Source: Jatrophihabitans endophyticus (GTDB lineage: Bacteria > Actinomycetota > Actinomycetes > Mycobacteriales > Jatrophihabitantaceae). Taken from it: a DNA stretch of 49,933 nucleotides. The notes under the pieces are model-generated. The model ran no database searches. It saw only the letters and a list, made by a program, of their open reading frames with translations, and had not been told where the DNA came from. Below, in pieces: positions 32,325-41,234 of the stretch (position 1 is the stretch's first letter; every line of letters starts with the position of its first letter). Location of the stretch: assembly GCF_900129455.1 (NCBI RefSeq), contig NZ_FQVU01000008.1, positions 1 to 49,933 of the forward strand, given 5' to 3'. Both the position numbers and the translations under genes were made by a program.

Positions 32325-34424
32325 TCAGGAGATGCGGGGCAGCGAGTCCGAGACGGTGACCATCCGCAGGGGGGCGGGCAGCTCGGGCACAGCGGCTGGC
32401 CGCGGGTAGCGGCCGTGCTCCAGCGCGGCCACCCGTTGCGCCCGGGCCCACCCGACCACCGCGTTCCCGGGCATCGGTCGGGCGATCTGCCAGCCCTGCA
32501 CGGCATCGCAGCGCAGGCCCTCCAGCAGGGTGTGCTGGCTCTCGGTCTCGACGCCCTCGGCGATGGCGGGGACGCCGAGGGCGTGGGCCAGGCCGATCAG
32601 CGTGCGCAGGATGCCGACCGCGCGGGGATCCTTCTCGAGTCGCGCGACGAAGGCGCGGTCGATCTTGATCTCGTCGACGGGCAGGTCGCTGAGGCGCATC
32701 AGCGACGAGTACCCCGTGCCGAAGTCGTCGAGGCTGATGCCGATGCCCATCGCCCGGAGTCGGTCGAGCGTCTGCCGGGACTCCTCGAGCTGATCGGTCA
32801 GCACCCGCTCGGTGATCTCGAGGTAGACGCTGGTCGGCGCGACCGAGCACTCGATCAGCTGCTCGGTGACGACCTCGACCAGGTGCGTGCCGACGAGGTC
32901 GGTCGGCGAGATGTTGATGGCCACCGGGGTCTCGAGCCCCGCGGCGCGCCACCGCGCCATCTGGCGCAGCGCAAGTCGGACGACGTGCTGGGTGAGCAGC
33001 GGCATCACGCCCGAACGCTCGGCCAGCGGGATGAACTCGTCCGGCGACACCCAGCCACGGATCGGGTGGTGCCACCTGATGAGGGCCTCGACGCCGACGA
33101 GCTCGCGGTGCAGCCCCACCTTGGGCTGGTAGTGCAGCTCCAGCTCGCCGGCCTCGATCGCCTGCCGCAGCTCGCCGGTGATGCCGAGGCGGGTGGCCGC
33201 GTTCGCGTCCTGGTCCGCCGAGTACAGCTCTACGCCGGAGCGGGTCTGCTTGGCCCGGTACATCGCGATGTCGGCGTGGCGCAGCAGCGTGGTCGGGTCG
33301 GCCCCGTGCCCCGGGCACGTCGCGATGCCCGCCGAGAACCGGACGTCGACCGAGACGCCCTCCAGCACGATCGCGTCGGCGACCACCGCGTCGCGCATGC
33401 GTTGCGCGGCGAGGCAGGCCTCGTAGGTGTCGACGTCGGAGAGCACCACCGCGAACTCGTCCCCGCCGAGCCGCGCGACGACGTCGGAGGGGCGCAGGCC
33501 CTTCCGCATCCGGGCGGCGAACTCGATGAGCAGCTCGTCACCGGCCTGGTGGCCGAGCGCGTCGTTCACGGCCTTGAAGTCGTCGAGGTCGATGAGCATG
33601 AGCGCGAACGGCGGCCCGCCGCGCCGTAGCGATGCGAGCGCCTGGTCCAGGTCGTAGGTGAGCGTCGCGCGGTTGGGCAGGCCGGTCAGCGCGTCGTGGC
33701 CGGCCTGGTGCTCGCGGTCGAGGGCGATCTGGGCGGTGAAGTAGATCATCAGCAGCGGCACGGCGAGGACCGGGATCAGCGGCCACGGCCCCTGCGCGAG
33801 GATGACGATGAGCGGCGAGAGCGCGAGCACCGAGAAGGTCATCATGGCCTCGTGGCGGAAGTCGCCGAAGGCGACCGTCCGGAACGGGGTGTCGTAGGTG
33901 AGGACGGCGGACACCAACGCCAGGTTGACCGCGAAGTAGACGACCCACGCGCCCGCCATCCACGCCAGGTCGCCGGGGTGGAAGGTGTGCAGCGGCGCGG
34001 CCAGCGTGGGGTGCTCGCGGGCCGCGACGACGACGAGGTACGCGGCCGCGAACGACAGCGCGTACTGCGCCGGGTTGAAGATCGTCTTCCACCACACCTT
34101 GCCGGCGCGCAGGTCGGCGAGCACGGCGCCCGTGGCGATGAGCAGCACGGTGGGCCAGAGACCCCAGATGAACAGCATCGCGAAGGTGAAGGACGTCGAC
34201 ATCACCACGCCCTGCGGGTCGTGGCCCCGGCCCTGCACCAGCGGCAGCAGCTCGAGTCCGGCGATGAGCGCGGCGACCATCAGGAAGCTCGGGACGAGCT
34301 CGAGCCCGGCCGAGGAGCAGACGTGCCACGCGGAGTAGGCGATGAGTGGCCAGCCCAGTGCGACGGCGGCGTACCAGGCGACGCTTGCGAGGCTGACGCC
34401 GCGGAGGCGGAGATCGGTGGTCAT
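32325..34424 (-). CDS. Membrane GGDEF-EAL protein upstream of the pilus locus
   Basis: 699 residues. About seven hydrophobic segments (residues 10-235) form a membrane sensor. The GGDEF domain starts at HDALTGLPNRATL, keeps ARLGGDEFAVV and the RPSD inhibitory site five residues before it. The EAL domain keeps VGVEALIRW, NISPTDL, LEITE, LDDFGTGYSSL, EIKIDR, AEGVET and the actinobacterial ending VQGWQIARPM. Both making and breaking cyclic di-GMP are possible. It reads in the same direction as pilB, which begins 119 bases downstream, so a local role in pilus control is likely. It shares little with the membrane part of the other GGDEF-EAL protein at 16844-19159. Confidence 0.94.
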   Translation of the reverse strand: MTTDLRLRGVSLASVAWYAAVALGWPLIAYSAWHVCSSAGLELVPSFLMVAALIAGLELLPLVQGRGHDPQGVVMSTSFTFAMLFIWGLWPTVLLIATGAVLADLRAGKVWWKTIFNPAQYALSFAAAYLVVVAAREHPTLAAPLHTFHPGDLAWMAGAWVVYFAVNLALVSAVLTYDTPFRTVAFGDFRHEAMMTFSVLALSPLIVILAQGPWPLIPVLAVPLLMIYFTAQIALDREHQAGHDALTGLPNRATLTYDLDQALASLRRGGPPFALMLIDLDDFKAVNDALGHQAGDELLIEFAARMRKGLRPSDVVARLGGDEFAVVLSDVDTYEACLAAQRMRDAVVADAIVLEGVSVDVRFSAGIATCPGHGADPTTLLRHADIAMYRAKQTRSGVELYSADQDANAATRLGITGELRQAIEAGELELHYQPKVGLHRELVGVEALIRWHHPIRGWVSPDEFIPLAERSGVMPLLTQHVVRLALRQMARWRAAGLETPVAINISPTDLVGTHLVEVVTEQLIECSVAPTSVYLEITERVLTDQLEESRQTLDRLRAMGIGISLDDFGTGYSSLMRLSDLPVDEIKIDRAFVARLEKDPRAVGILRTLIGLAHALGVPAIAEGVETESQHTLLEGLRCDAVQGWQIARPMPGNAVVGWARAQRVAALEHGRYPRPAAVPELPAPLRMVTVSDSLPRIS

Positions 34425-34642
34425 GGGTGTGCCGGTGACGTGGAGGTTCAGCGGGAGGCGTCGTACGGTGCCGGGCCGCGGGTGCAGGCGGAAAGGGGCA
34501 TGGCACGTCTCCTGGATCGTGTGGCGTTCCCCCGCCGAGTTGCTCGCGCGAACTCGCCCGAATTCTTACAGAGAGCTAACGCAAGCGCAACCGCGGCTGC
34601 GCAGTCGGTCCCGGTCGTCCCGATATGACCCGGGGGCGCCGG

Positions 34643-35098
34643 TCAACTGGAGATGTAGTGCTCCAGCTGCTCGCGATCCTGCTCGAGCTGCGCCATGCGG
34701 GCGGCCACGACGTCACCGATCGAGACGATGCCGGTGAGCCTGCCGTCGTCGACGACCGGCATGTGCCGGATGCGGCGCCGGGTCATGGTCTCGGCGACCG
34801 AGTGGACGTCGTCGTGGCCGGTGCAGCTCACCACGGTGGTTGTCATGATGTCGCCGACGGCGGTGTCGAGGACCTCGGCGCCGCGTTCGGCGACGCGGCG
34901 GACGACGTCGCGCTCGGAGACGATGCCGGCGATGTCCGCGCCGCCGGCGTCGTCGGTCACGAGCAGGGCGCCGACGTTGTGCTCGGCGAGGGCGCGCAGC
35001 AGCGCCGTCACGGTGTCGGTCGGGGCGATGGTGACGACGGCGGGACGCTGCCCCTGGTCGCCGGACTGCTTGTGCTGCAGCAAATCGGAGATGTTCAC
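34643..35098 (-). CDS. Tandem CBS-domain protein
   Basis: 151 residues consisting of two CBS domains (about 15-70 and 80-135), which usually bind adenine nucleotides and act as energy sensors. The signature blocks VGALLVTDDAGGADIAGIVSERDVV (shortened: VGALLVTDD and IAGIVSERDVV) and HMPVVDDGRLTGIVSIGDVV are both complete. A short helical tail follows. This free-standing type is common in actinobacteria, often linked to hypoxia or dormancy, but no such genes are adjacent. GTG start with GAGGTG upstream. Confidence 0.92.
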   Translation of the reverse strand: MNISDLLQHKQSGDQGQRPAVVTIAPTDTVTALLRALAEHNVGALLVTDDAGGADIAGIVSERDVVRRVAERGAEVLDTAVGDIMTTTVVSCTGHDDVHSVAETMTRRRIRHMPVVDDGRLTGIVSIGDVVAARMAQLEQDREQLEHYISS

Positions 35099-35188
35099 GG
35101 GTGTTCACCTCGCGGATCGCGTTCGATGCCCAGGTTGGCGCGTCCAACCCTGCCGCAGGAGCGGGGGGCGCGCCAGTCCGCCCGGTCG

Positions 35189-36037
35189 TCAGGCCACCGG
35201 GTAGAACGCCTCGGCGATCTCGTCGGCGACCCGCCGCGGCTCGTCCAGTGCCAGGAACGTGCGGCCGGTCTCGATCTCGACGAGGGTGGCGCCGGGGATC
35301 GTGTCGCGCAGTCGCCGGCCGAAGGCGGGCTTGAAGAACGGGTCGGCGTCGCCCCACAGCACCAGCGTGGGTTTGCCGAACCGGTCGAGCCGCGAGGACA
35401 CGGCGAGCAGGTCGGCCGGCCGGACCTCACGCAGGAACTTGCGCGCATCGCGGCGGATGGCCGGGTTCTCGAGCGCGGGCGTGATCCAGCGCCGGCTCAG
35501 CGCGGGGTCGAGCGGATCGCGCACCAGGCCGCCGAAGGCCAGCACCGAGTGCCGCAGGAAGCGGGGACGCACCGACTCGGCGATCAGCCGCAGCCCGCCG
35601 CGGCGCTTGCCCACCGTCACGAGCATCCCGAAGGGGGCGGGCGGGAACTCGTCGAAGGCGTCGCAGTTGGTGAGGACGAGTCGGCCGACGCGGCTGTGGT
35701 CGGCGTCGACGAGGAACTGGCACAGGGCGCCGCCGGTGTCGTTGCCGACCAGGGTGACGTCGGTCAGCTCGAGCGCGGCGAGGAAGTCGCGCAGCAGCGC
35801 AGCGATGCCGGCCGGCCCGAGGTCGGCGTCGGGCTGCAGGGGTACCCGGTGTGCGCCCAGCGGCAGCGTGGGGGCGTACGAGCGGATGCCGCGTTCGGCG
35901 AGGCGATCGGCCACCGCCGTCCACAGCTCCCCGTCGACCAGCAGGCCGTGGACGAACACCACGGCCGGCAGTGGGCTGTCGGCGGGGCCAGCGGCGCGGT
36001 ACTCGACGGTGCCCTGCGGAAGTGTCACGCGGTCCAT
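35189..36037 (-). CDS. Alpha/beta hydrolase (dehalogenase/epoxide-hydrolase-like) lacking the catalytic His
   Basis: 282 residues. The nucleophile elbow is VGNDTGGA with Asp100, the kind found in haloalkane dehalogenases and epoxide hydrolases rather than Ser esterases. The oxyanion region is FVHGLLVDGELW and the acid motif is LVLWGDADPFF. At the C-terminus, where these enzymes have the catalytic His (GRHF.. type), this one reads GRTFLALDEP with Thr260. Without the base it may be a slow or non-hydrolytic member. I chose the ATG at 36037; the alternative at 36052 lies inside the operator dyad. Divergent from a TetR gene that probably controls it. Confidence 0.83.
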   Translation of the reverse strand: MDRVTLPQGTVEYRAAGPADSPLPAVVFVHGLLVDGELWTAVADRLAERGIRSYAPTLPLGAHRVPLQPDADLGPAGIAALLRDFLAALELTDVTLVGNDTGGALCQFLVDADHSRVGRLVLTNCDAFDEFPPAPFGMLVTVGKRRGGLRLIAESVRPRFLRHSVLAFGGLVRDPLDPALSRRWITPALENPAIRRDARKFLREVRPADLLAVSSRLDRFGKPTLVLWGDADPFFKPAFGRRLRDTIPGATLVEIETGRTFLALDEPRRVADEIAEAFYPVA

Positions 36038-36049
36038 CCGCAGAACATA

Positions 36050-36064
36050 CATACTGCTTGTATG
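36050..36064. promoter_or_regulatory. TetR-type operator dyad CATAC-TGCTT-GTATG
   Basis: CATAC TGCTT GTATG in the gap between the hydrolase and TetR genes. Adjacent short repeats (ACATACATAC) widen the AT-rich patch. The TetR protein next door is the natural candidate to bind it and control both directions. Confidence 0.55.
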
Positions 36065-36086
36065 AAAGTGAAGGGCGTCGCCGCAC

Positions 36087-36092
36087 TACGTT
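36087..36092 (+). promoter_or_regulatory. -10 hexamer TACGTT for tetR-like gene
   Basis: TACGTT ends 7 bases before the GTG at 36100. It overlaps an in-frame TTG at 36091, which argues against that TTG as the start. Confidence 0.45.
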
Positions 36093-36099
36093 GACGGAC

Positions 36100-36723
36100 G
36101 TGACGGCGGCGCGGCGCAGGCAGGGTGAGCGCTCGGCGGCGACCCGGCGGGCCCTGCTGGACGCGTCGCGCCCGCTCTTCGCCGCCCACGGCTTCGCCGG
36201 CGTGAGCGCCGAGGCGATCGTGCGCGCGGCCGGCGTCACCCGCGGCGCCATGTACCACCACTTCGCCGACAAGACCGAGCTGTTCGCGGCGGTCTTCGAG
36301 GCGGTGGAACGCGAGGCGACCGAGCGGATCGACCGGGCCGTGGCCGAGGCGGACGAGCAGGACCCGATCCGGCTGATGAAGTTCGGCGCGTCGGTGTGGC
36401 TCGACGTGTCGGCCGAACCGGCGGTGCAGCGCATCGCGATCGTGGACGCGCCGTCGGTGCTCGGCCACGCCCGGTGGCGCGAGATCGGCCTCGGCTATGC
36501 GATGGGTCTCGTGCTGTCGCTGATCGAGTGGGCGATCTCGGCCGGTCGGCTGCCCCCGCAGCCGCCGCAGCCGCTCGCGCACGTCATGCTCGGTGCCCTG
36601 GACGAGGCGGTGCTGTTCATCGCCCAGGCCGAGGACCGGGTGCAGGCGCGCCACGACGTCGGCGTGGTGATCGACCGGCTCATCGACGCCCAGGCAGCCG
36701 ACCTGGGCGGGCCCGACCGCTGA
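36100..36723 (+). CDS. TetR-family transcriptional regulator
   Basis: 207 residues. The N-terminal helix-turn-helix reads RRALLDASRPLFAAHGFAGV then EAIVRAAGVTRGAMYHHFADKTELF (residues about 15-60; written in parts: AAGVTRGAMYHHFADKTELF). The C-terminal ligand-binding part contains the common VWLDVSAEPAVQRIAIVDAPSVLG block (shortened: AVQRIAIVDAPSVLG). Divergent from the hydrolase gene with a dyad between them. Its 3' end overlaps the radical SAM gene on the other strand by 44 bases. Confidence 0.92.
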   Translation: MTAARRRQGERSAATRRALLDASRPLFAAHGFAGVSAEAIVRAAGVTRGAMYHHFADKTELFAAVFEAVEREATERIDRAVAEADEQDPIRLMKFGASVWLDVSAEPAVQRIAIVDAPSVLGHARWREIGLGYAMGLVLSLIEWAISAGRLPPQPPQPLAHVMLGALDEAVLFIAQAEDRVQARHDVGVVIDRLIDAQAADLGGPDR

Positions 36724-37627
36724 GCCCGGCCCGCGCATAGAGCTGCTCGCCGTAGTGCGCCGGGGCGTACGCGCGCCCGTCGTAGCGGCGCAGGTAGGAG
36801 TCGTACTGGTCGGGGAACGCGCCGCGCAGCCAGTCCAGGAAATGCTCTCGGACACCGGGACGCAGGTAGAGCGCACCGATGCCCAGCAGCCGGCCGCCGG
36901 CGTCGTCGATCGCGGTGACGACCTCGCGCAGCTGCCGGGGATCGTCGCTCAGGCCGGGCAGGACCGGGGCGACGAGCGCGCCGGTCCGGATGCCCGCGGC
37001 GGTGAGGGCGGCCATCGCCGCCACCCGTCGGCGTGGGTTGGGGCTGCCGGGCTCGCTCGCCCGCCAGACGCGCTGGTCGAGGGTGCCGATCGAGAAGCCG
37101 ACCGACACGTCGGTGCACTCGTTCGCCGTCCGGAGCACGTCGAGATCGCGGGTGACCAGCGGTGACTTGGTGAGGATCGAGAAGGGCGTGGCGTGCTCGG
37201 TCAACGCCTCGAGCACGCCGCGGGTGAGACGGTATTTCGCCTCCGCCCGCTGGTAGGGGTCGGTGTTGGTGCCCATCGCGACCGGGTCGCGCCGCCAGGC
37301 CGGGTCGGCCAGCTCGGCCCGCAACCTCTCGACGGCGTTGATCTTGACGACGATGCGGCGGTCGAAGTCGTCCCCGAGGTTGAGTCCGAGGTATTCGTGC
37401 GTGGGGCGGGCGAAGCAGTACGAGCACGCATGAGAACAGCCGCGGTAGACGTTGATCGTCCAGTTCGTCGGGGCGCGGGAGCCGTCGGGGACGTGGTTGA
37501 GGATGCGCTTGGCGGTGACGTGCAGGAACTCCAGCCCGGACATGCGGCCGGTGCCCGCGACCGGGGTGACGAGGTCCTCGACCGCGAACAGACCCGGGGC
37601 CGCGTCGCCGGTGGTCGCCCATCTCAT
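36680..37627 (-). CDS. Rv2578c-family radical SAM protein
   Basis: 315 residues. The 4Fe-4S site is CSHACSYC (Cys64, 68, 71; CxxxCxxC spacing) after NWTINVYRG. The family (SplB-like fold, related to spore photoproduct lyase) is widespread in actinobacteria and usually sits near dnaE2 or DNA-repair genes, as here. The C-terminal third has GALVAPVLPGLSD and the YGEQLYARAGL segment typical of Rv2578c. No proven substrate; a DNA-repair link is inferred from position. ATG start 27 bases after the repeat array. Confidence 0.88.
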   Translation of the reverse strand: MRWATTGDAAPGLFAVEDLVTPVAGTGRMSGLEFLHVTAKRILNHVPDGSRAPTNWTINVYRGCSHACSYCFARPTHEYLGLNLGDDFDRRIVVKINAVERLRAELADPAWRRDPVAMGTNTDPYQRAEAKYRLTRGVLEALTEHATPFSILTKSPLVTRDLDVLRTANECTDVSVGFSIGTLDQRVWRASEPGSPNPRRRVAAMAALTAAGIRTGALVAPVLPGLSDDPRQLREVVTAIDDAGGRLLGIGALYLRPGVREHFLDWLRGAFPDQYDSYLRRYDGRAYAPAHYGEQLYARAGLSGRARPGRLPGRR

Positions 37628-37648
37628 CGCGCACCACCGTCGGGTCTC

Positions 37649-37752
37649 GACTGGCGACTTCGGCGGCCGACTGGCGACCTTCGCGCCGACTGGCGACCTG
37701 TAGGTCGCCAGTCGGCTGACGGGTCGCCAGTCGACGCTCGAAGTCGCCAGTC
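37649..37752. repeat. Symmetric 3+3 inverted decamer array
   Basis: Three direct copies of GACTGGCGAC (37649-37658, 37669-37678, 37688-37697) face three copies of its reverse complement GTCGCCAGTC (37704-37713, 37723-37732, 37743-37752). Start-to-start spacings are 20, 19, 16, 19 and 20 bases, so the whole array is mirror-symmetric around 37700.5. The decamers are perfectly kept; the spacers are not complementary over most of their length. It fills most of the 145-base gap between dnaE2 and the radical SAM gene. Confidence 0.9.
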
Positions 37753-37772
37753 AACGTGGTGGGGGGCGTTGC

Positions 37773-40700
37773 TCACCGGAAGTCCCGTGAGGTGTTGCGC
37801 AGGCCGAGGTGCAGGCGTTCCAACCGCTCGGCGAGGACGTTGATCACGCCGTCCTTCGTGTTCTCCAGCATGCCGCGGATCACCAGACCGCCGGACTCGC
37901 GGGCGACGCGGCGGTAGCGCTGCCACACGACCTCGTCGACGATGACGTTGACCATGCCCGTCTCGTCCTCGAGGTTGAGGAAGGTGACGCCGCGGGCCGT
38001 GGCCGGCCGTTGCCGATGGGTGACGACGCCGCCGATGCGCACCCGGGTGCGGTTCGGGATCGCCCGCAACCCCGCGGCGGGGACGATCCCGAGCGCGTCG
38101 AGGCGCGGCCGGATCAGCGCGGTCGGGTAGACCTCGGGCGTGACGCCGGTGGCCCACATGTCGGCGATGAGCTGTTCCGGGCCGGTCATCGCCGGCAGCT
38201 GGGCGGGGGCGGTCTCGTCGAAGGTGACGAGGTCGAGCTGGCCGGGTCGGGCGGTGGCCGCCGCGCCCGCGCCCCACAGCGCGTCGCGCCGGCCGGGGCC
38301 GAAGCAGTCGAAGGCGCCGGCGGTGGCGAGCGCCTCGACCTGGTCGGCGGTCAGGCCGACCCGCCGCGAGAGATCGGCCATCGAGGCGAACGGGCCGCGG
38401 CCGCGCTCGTCGACGATCGCCTGCGCCAGCTCGTCGCCGATCGTCCGGACCGACCCCAGGCCCAGCCGGACCGCGGGCTGCGGCGCGTCGAGGCAGGCGC
38501 ACTGCGACGGCCCGTCGGCGGCTTCGAGCGACGCCGCGGCCAGCGAGTCGGCCAGCGACGGCCCGCGTACCTCGATGCCGTGGCGTTTCGCGTCGTGCAC
38601 CAGTGACTGCGACGAGTAGAAGCCCATTGGCTGTGCATTGAGCAGTGCTGCGCAAAAGGCGGCGGGGTAGTGGAGTTTCAGCCAGGACGACGCGTAGACC
38701 AGCAGGGCGAACGAGATCGAGTGCGACTCGGCGAAGCCGAACGACGCGAAGGCGCTGATGCGCTCGAAGATGCGGTTGGCGACCTCGCCCCGGATGCCGT
38801 TGCGCTCCATGCCCTCGTACAGGCGCCGGCGCATCGCCTCGATCTTGTCCTTGCCGCGCTTGGACCCCATGGCGCGGCGCAGGGTGTCGGCCTCGGCGGG
38901 GGAGAAGTCGGCGACGCCCACCGCGATCTGCATCAGCTGTTCCTGGAACAGCGGGATGCCCCGGGTGCGTTCGAGGGCGGGCTTCAGCTTCGGGTGCGGG
39001 TAGGTGACCTCCTCGTCGCCGTTCTTGCGGCGGATGAACGGGTGCACCGAGTCGCCCTGGATCGGCCCGGGGCGGATGAGCGCGACCTCGCAGGCCAGGT
39101 CGTAGAAGCAGTCGGGCTTGAGGCGCGGCAGGGTGGCCATCTGGGCGCGCGACTCCACCTGGAAGACGCCGATCGAGTCGGCTCGCTGCAGCATCTCGTA
39201 GACGCACGGAGCCTCCTTGGGAATGGTCGCGAGCTCGTAGGCGACGCCGTGGTGCTCGGCGATCAGGTCGAAGCAGTAGCGCAGCGCCGAGAGCATGCCG
39301 AGGCCCAGTAGGTCGAACTTCACGAGCCCGATGTCGGCGCAGTCGTCCTTGTCCCACTGCAGGACGGAGCGGTCCTTCATCCGTCCCCATTCGACCGGGC
39401 AGACCTCGATGACCGGCCGGTCGCACATCACCATGCCGCCGGAGTGGATGCCCAGGTGCCGGGGGGTGTTCTGCAGCTCGGCGGCGAGCGCGAGCACGCG
39501 CGGCGGGATGTCGGCGGGGATGGGGTCCGGCGCCGGGGCACCGAGCGACGGCGGGGGCTCGCGGTCGGGCAGCGCGGTCGGCTGCGGCGCCGAGAGGTCG
39601 CCGGCGCCGGGATGGCTGGGGGTGTAGGACCAGTAGTAGCCCTGCTCGATCTCCTTGCTCCAGGCGTCCTGCTGACCCGGTGAGTAGCCGAGCGCCCGGG
39701 CGACGTCGCGGACGGCGGACTTCGGCCGGTAGGTGATGACGTTGGCGACCTGCGCGGCGTGCTCGCGGCCGTGCAGCTCGTAGACGTACTGGATCGCCTC
39801 CTCGCGACGGTCGGACTCGATGTCGATGTCGATGTCCGGCGGCTCGCCCCGCTCGGGGGCGAGGAAGCGCTCGAACATCAGGTCGTAGAAGACCGGGTCG
39901 ACGGCGGTGATCTGCAGCGCGAAGCAGACGGCGGAGTTCGCGGCACTGCCGCGGCCCTGGCACAGGATCCCCTTCGAACGGCAGAAGCGGGCGATGTCCC
40001 AGACGACGAGGAAGTAGCCGGGGAAGTTGAGCTGCTCGATGATCTCGAGCTCGTGCTCGATCATCTCGAACGCCTTGTCCCGGTGCGGCTCGCCGCCGAA
40101 CCAGCGCTCGGCGCCCTCGTAGGTCAGCCGGCGCAGGTACTGCATCTCGGTGAGACCGTCCGGGCACGGGAAGGGCGGCAGGTCGGGTGCGATCAGCTGC
40201 AGCGGGAAACTGGCCTCCCGGCCCAGCCGTGCGGCGTTGGCGACGGCGGCCGGCCAGCGGGCGAAGCGCTGGGCCATCTCCTCGCCCGAGCGCAGGTGCT
40301 GCCCGGACCACGACGGCAGCCAGCCGTCGATCTCGTCCAGGCTGCTGCGGGCGCGGACGGCGGCGAGCGCCGTCGCGAGCGGTCGTCGCGGTGGCCCGTG
40401 ATAGTGCGCCGCCGTGGTGGCGACGAGGGGCAGCCCGAACCGCCCGGCCAACCCGGCGAGCACCTCGTATCGCTCGTCGGCCAGCGGGTCGAGCTCGTAG
40501 GTGAGCTCGACGGCGACGTTGTCGCGGCCGAAGTTGTGCACCAGCGCGTCGAGGGCGCGCCCGGCCGCTGCCTCGCCGCCGCGGTCGAGCGCCCGCCGCA
40601 CGGCGCCCTTGCGACACCCGGTGAGGACGAGCCAGCGGCCGTCCGCCGCGGCGCCGAGCTCCTCGACGCTGTCGTAGCGGGGCCGGCCCTTGGCGCCGCC

Positions 40701-41228
40701 GCGCAGGTGGGCCTGGCCGATGGCGCGGGAGAGTCGGGCGTAGCCGTCGGGGTCGCGGGCCAGGGCGAGCAGGTGCGTGCCGGGCGGATCCGGGACGCCG
40801 ACCCGCGACGCGATCGCCGCCTCGGACTGCGTCCGCGCGATCGGGACGTCGAGTGACAGCTCGGCCCCGAACGCCGTCGGCAGGTCGTGACTGGCGGCGG
40901 CCTCGGCGAAGCGGACCAGGCCGTAGACGCCGTCGTGATCGGTGAGCGTCAGCCCGTCGAGGCCGAGGCGGACGGCCTCCTCGACGAGCTCCTCGGGTGA
41001 CGACGCGCCGTCGAGGAAGCTGAACGAGGAGTGCGCGTGGAGCTCGGCGAACGGGACGCCCGCACCGGGTCGGACGACCGGCTCGGCCGGTGTGTACGCC
41101 TCGCGCTTGCGCGACCAGGCGGGGGAGTCGCCGCCGTCGCCGCGGGGCGGGTCGCCGATGGCGACCGGGCGGCCGGACAGCCGGCGCTCGAGCTCCCGCC
41201 ACGGGATCTCCGGATTCTCCCAACCCAC
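37773..41228 (-). CDS. dnaE2: Error-prone DNA polymerase DnaE2
   Basis: 1151-residue C-family polymerase used for damage-induced mutagenesis and translesion synthesis. The N-terminal PHP domain starts with FAELHAHSSFSFLDGASSP. The palm keeps the catalytic acidic block PPDIDIDIESDRREE (about residues 440-455) and the polymerase core runs to about 1000, ending with an OB domain. The GTG at 41228 gives the family start MGWENPEIPWRELERRL. It lacks an epsilon-like exonuclease, as in all DnaE2. A LexA site overlaps its promoter. The usual ImuA'/ImuB partners are not in this window. Confidence 0.96.
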   Translation of the reverse strand: MGWENPEIPWRELERRLSGRPVAIGDPPRGDGGDSPAWSRKREAYTPAEPVVRPGAGVPFAELHAHSSFSFLDGASSPEELVEEAVRLGLDGLTLTDHDGVYGLVRFAEAAASHDLPTAFGAELSLDVPIARTQSEAAIASRVGVPDPPGTHLLALARDPDGYARLSRAIGQAHLRGGAKGRPRYDSVEELGAAADGRWLVLTGCRKGAVRRALDRGGEAAAGRALDALVHNFGRDNVAVELTYELDPLADERYEVLAGLAGRFGLPLVATTAAHYHGPPRRPLATALAAVRARSSLDEIDGWLPSWSGQHLRSGEEMAQRFARWPAAVANAARLGREASFPLQLIAPDLPPFPCPDGLTEMQYLRRLTYEGAERWFGGEPHRDKAFEMIEHELEIIEQLNFPGYFLVVWDIARFCRSKGILCQGRGSAANSAVCFALQITAVDPVFYDLMFERFLAPERGEPPDIDIDIESDRREEAIQYVYELHGREHAAQVANVITYRPKSAVRDVARALGYSPGQQDAWSKEIEQGYYWSYTPSHPGAGDLSAPQPTALPDREPPPSLGAPAPDPIPADIPPRVLALAAELQNTPRHLGIHSGGMVMCDRPVIEVCPVEWGRMKDRSVLQWDKDDCADIGLVKFDLLGLGMLSALRYCFDLIAEHHGVAYELATIPKEAPCVYEMLQRADSIGVFQVESRAQMATLPRLKPDCFYDLACEVALIRPGPIQGDSVHPFIRRKNGDEEVTYPHPKLKPALERTRGIPLFQEQLMQIAVGVADFSPAEADTLRRAMGSKRGKDKIEAMRRRLYEGMERNGIRGEVANRIFERISAFASFGFAESHSISFALLVYASSWLKLHYPAAFCAALLNAQPMGFYSSQSLVHDAKRHGIEVRGPSLADSLAAASLEAADGPSQCACLDAPQPAVRLGLGSVRTIGDELAQAIVDERGRGPFASMADLSRRVGLTADQVEALATAGAFDCFGPGRRDALWGAGAAATARPGQLDLVTFDETAPAQLPAMTGPEQLIADMWATGVTPEVYPTALIRPRLDALGIVPAAGLRAIPNRTRVRIGGVVTHRQRPATARGVTFLNLEDETGMVNVIVDEVVWQRYRRVARESGGLVIRGMLENTKDGVINVLAERLERLHLGLRNTSRDFR

Positions 41229-41234
41229 CTCATG

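Noticed and set aside
37649-37752. CRISPR array
   Set aside because: Units are only 10 bases, half are inverted, spacers are 6-10 bases, and no cas genes are near.
37624-41223. Second long frame on the dnaE2 strand
   Set aside because: Same-strand frame of similar length but composed of Arg/Pro/Ala runs; the DnaE2 frame has all polymerase motifs.
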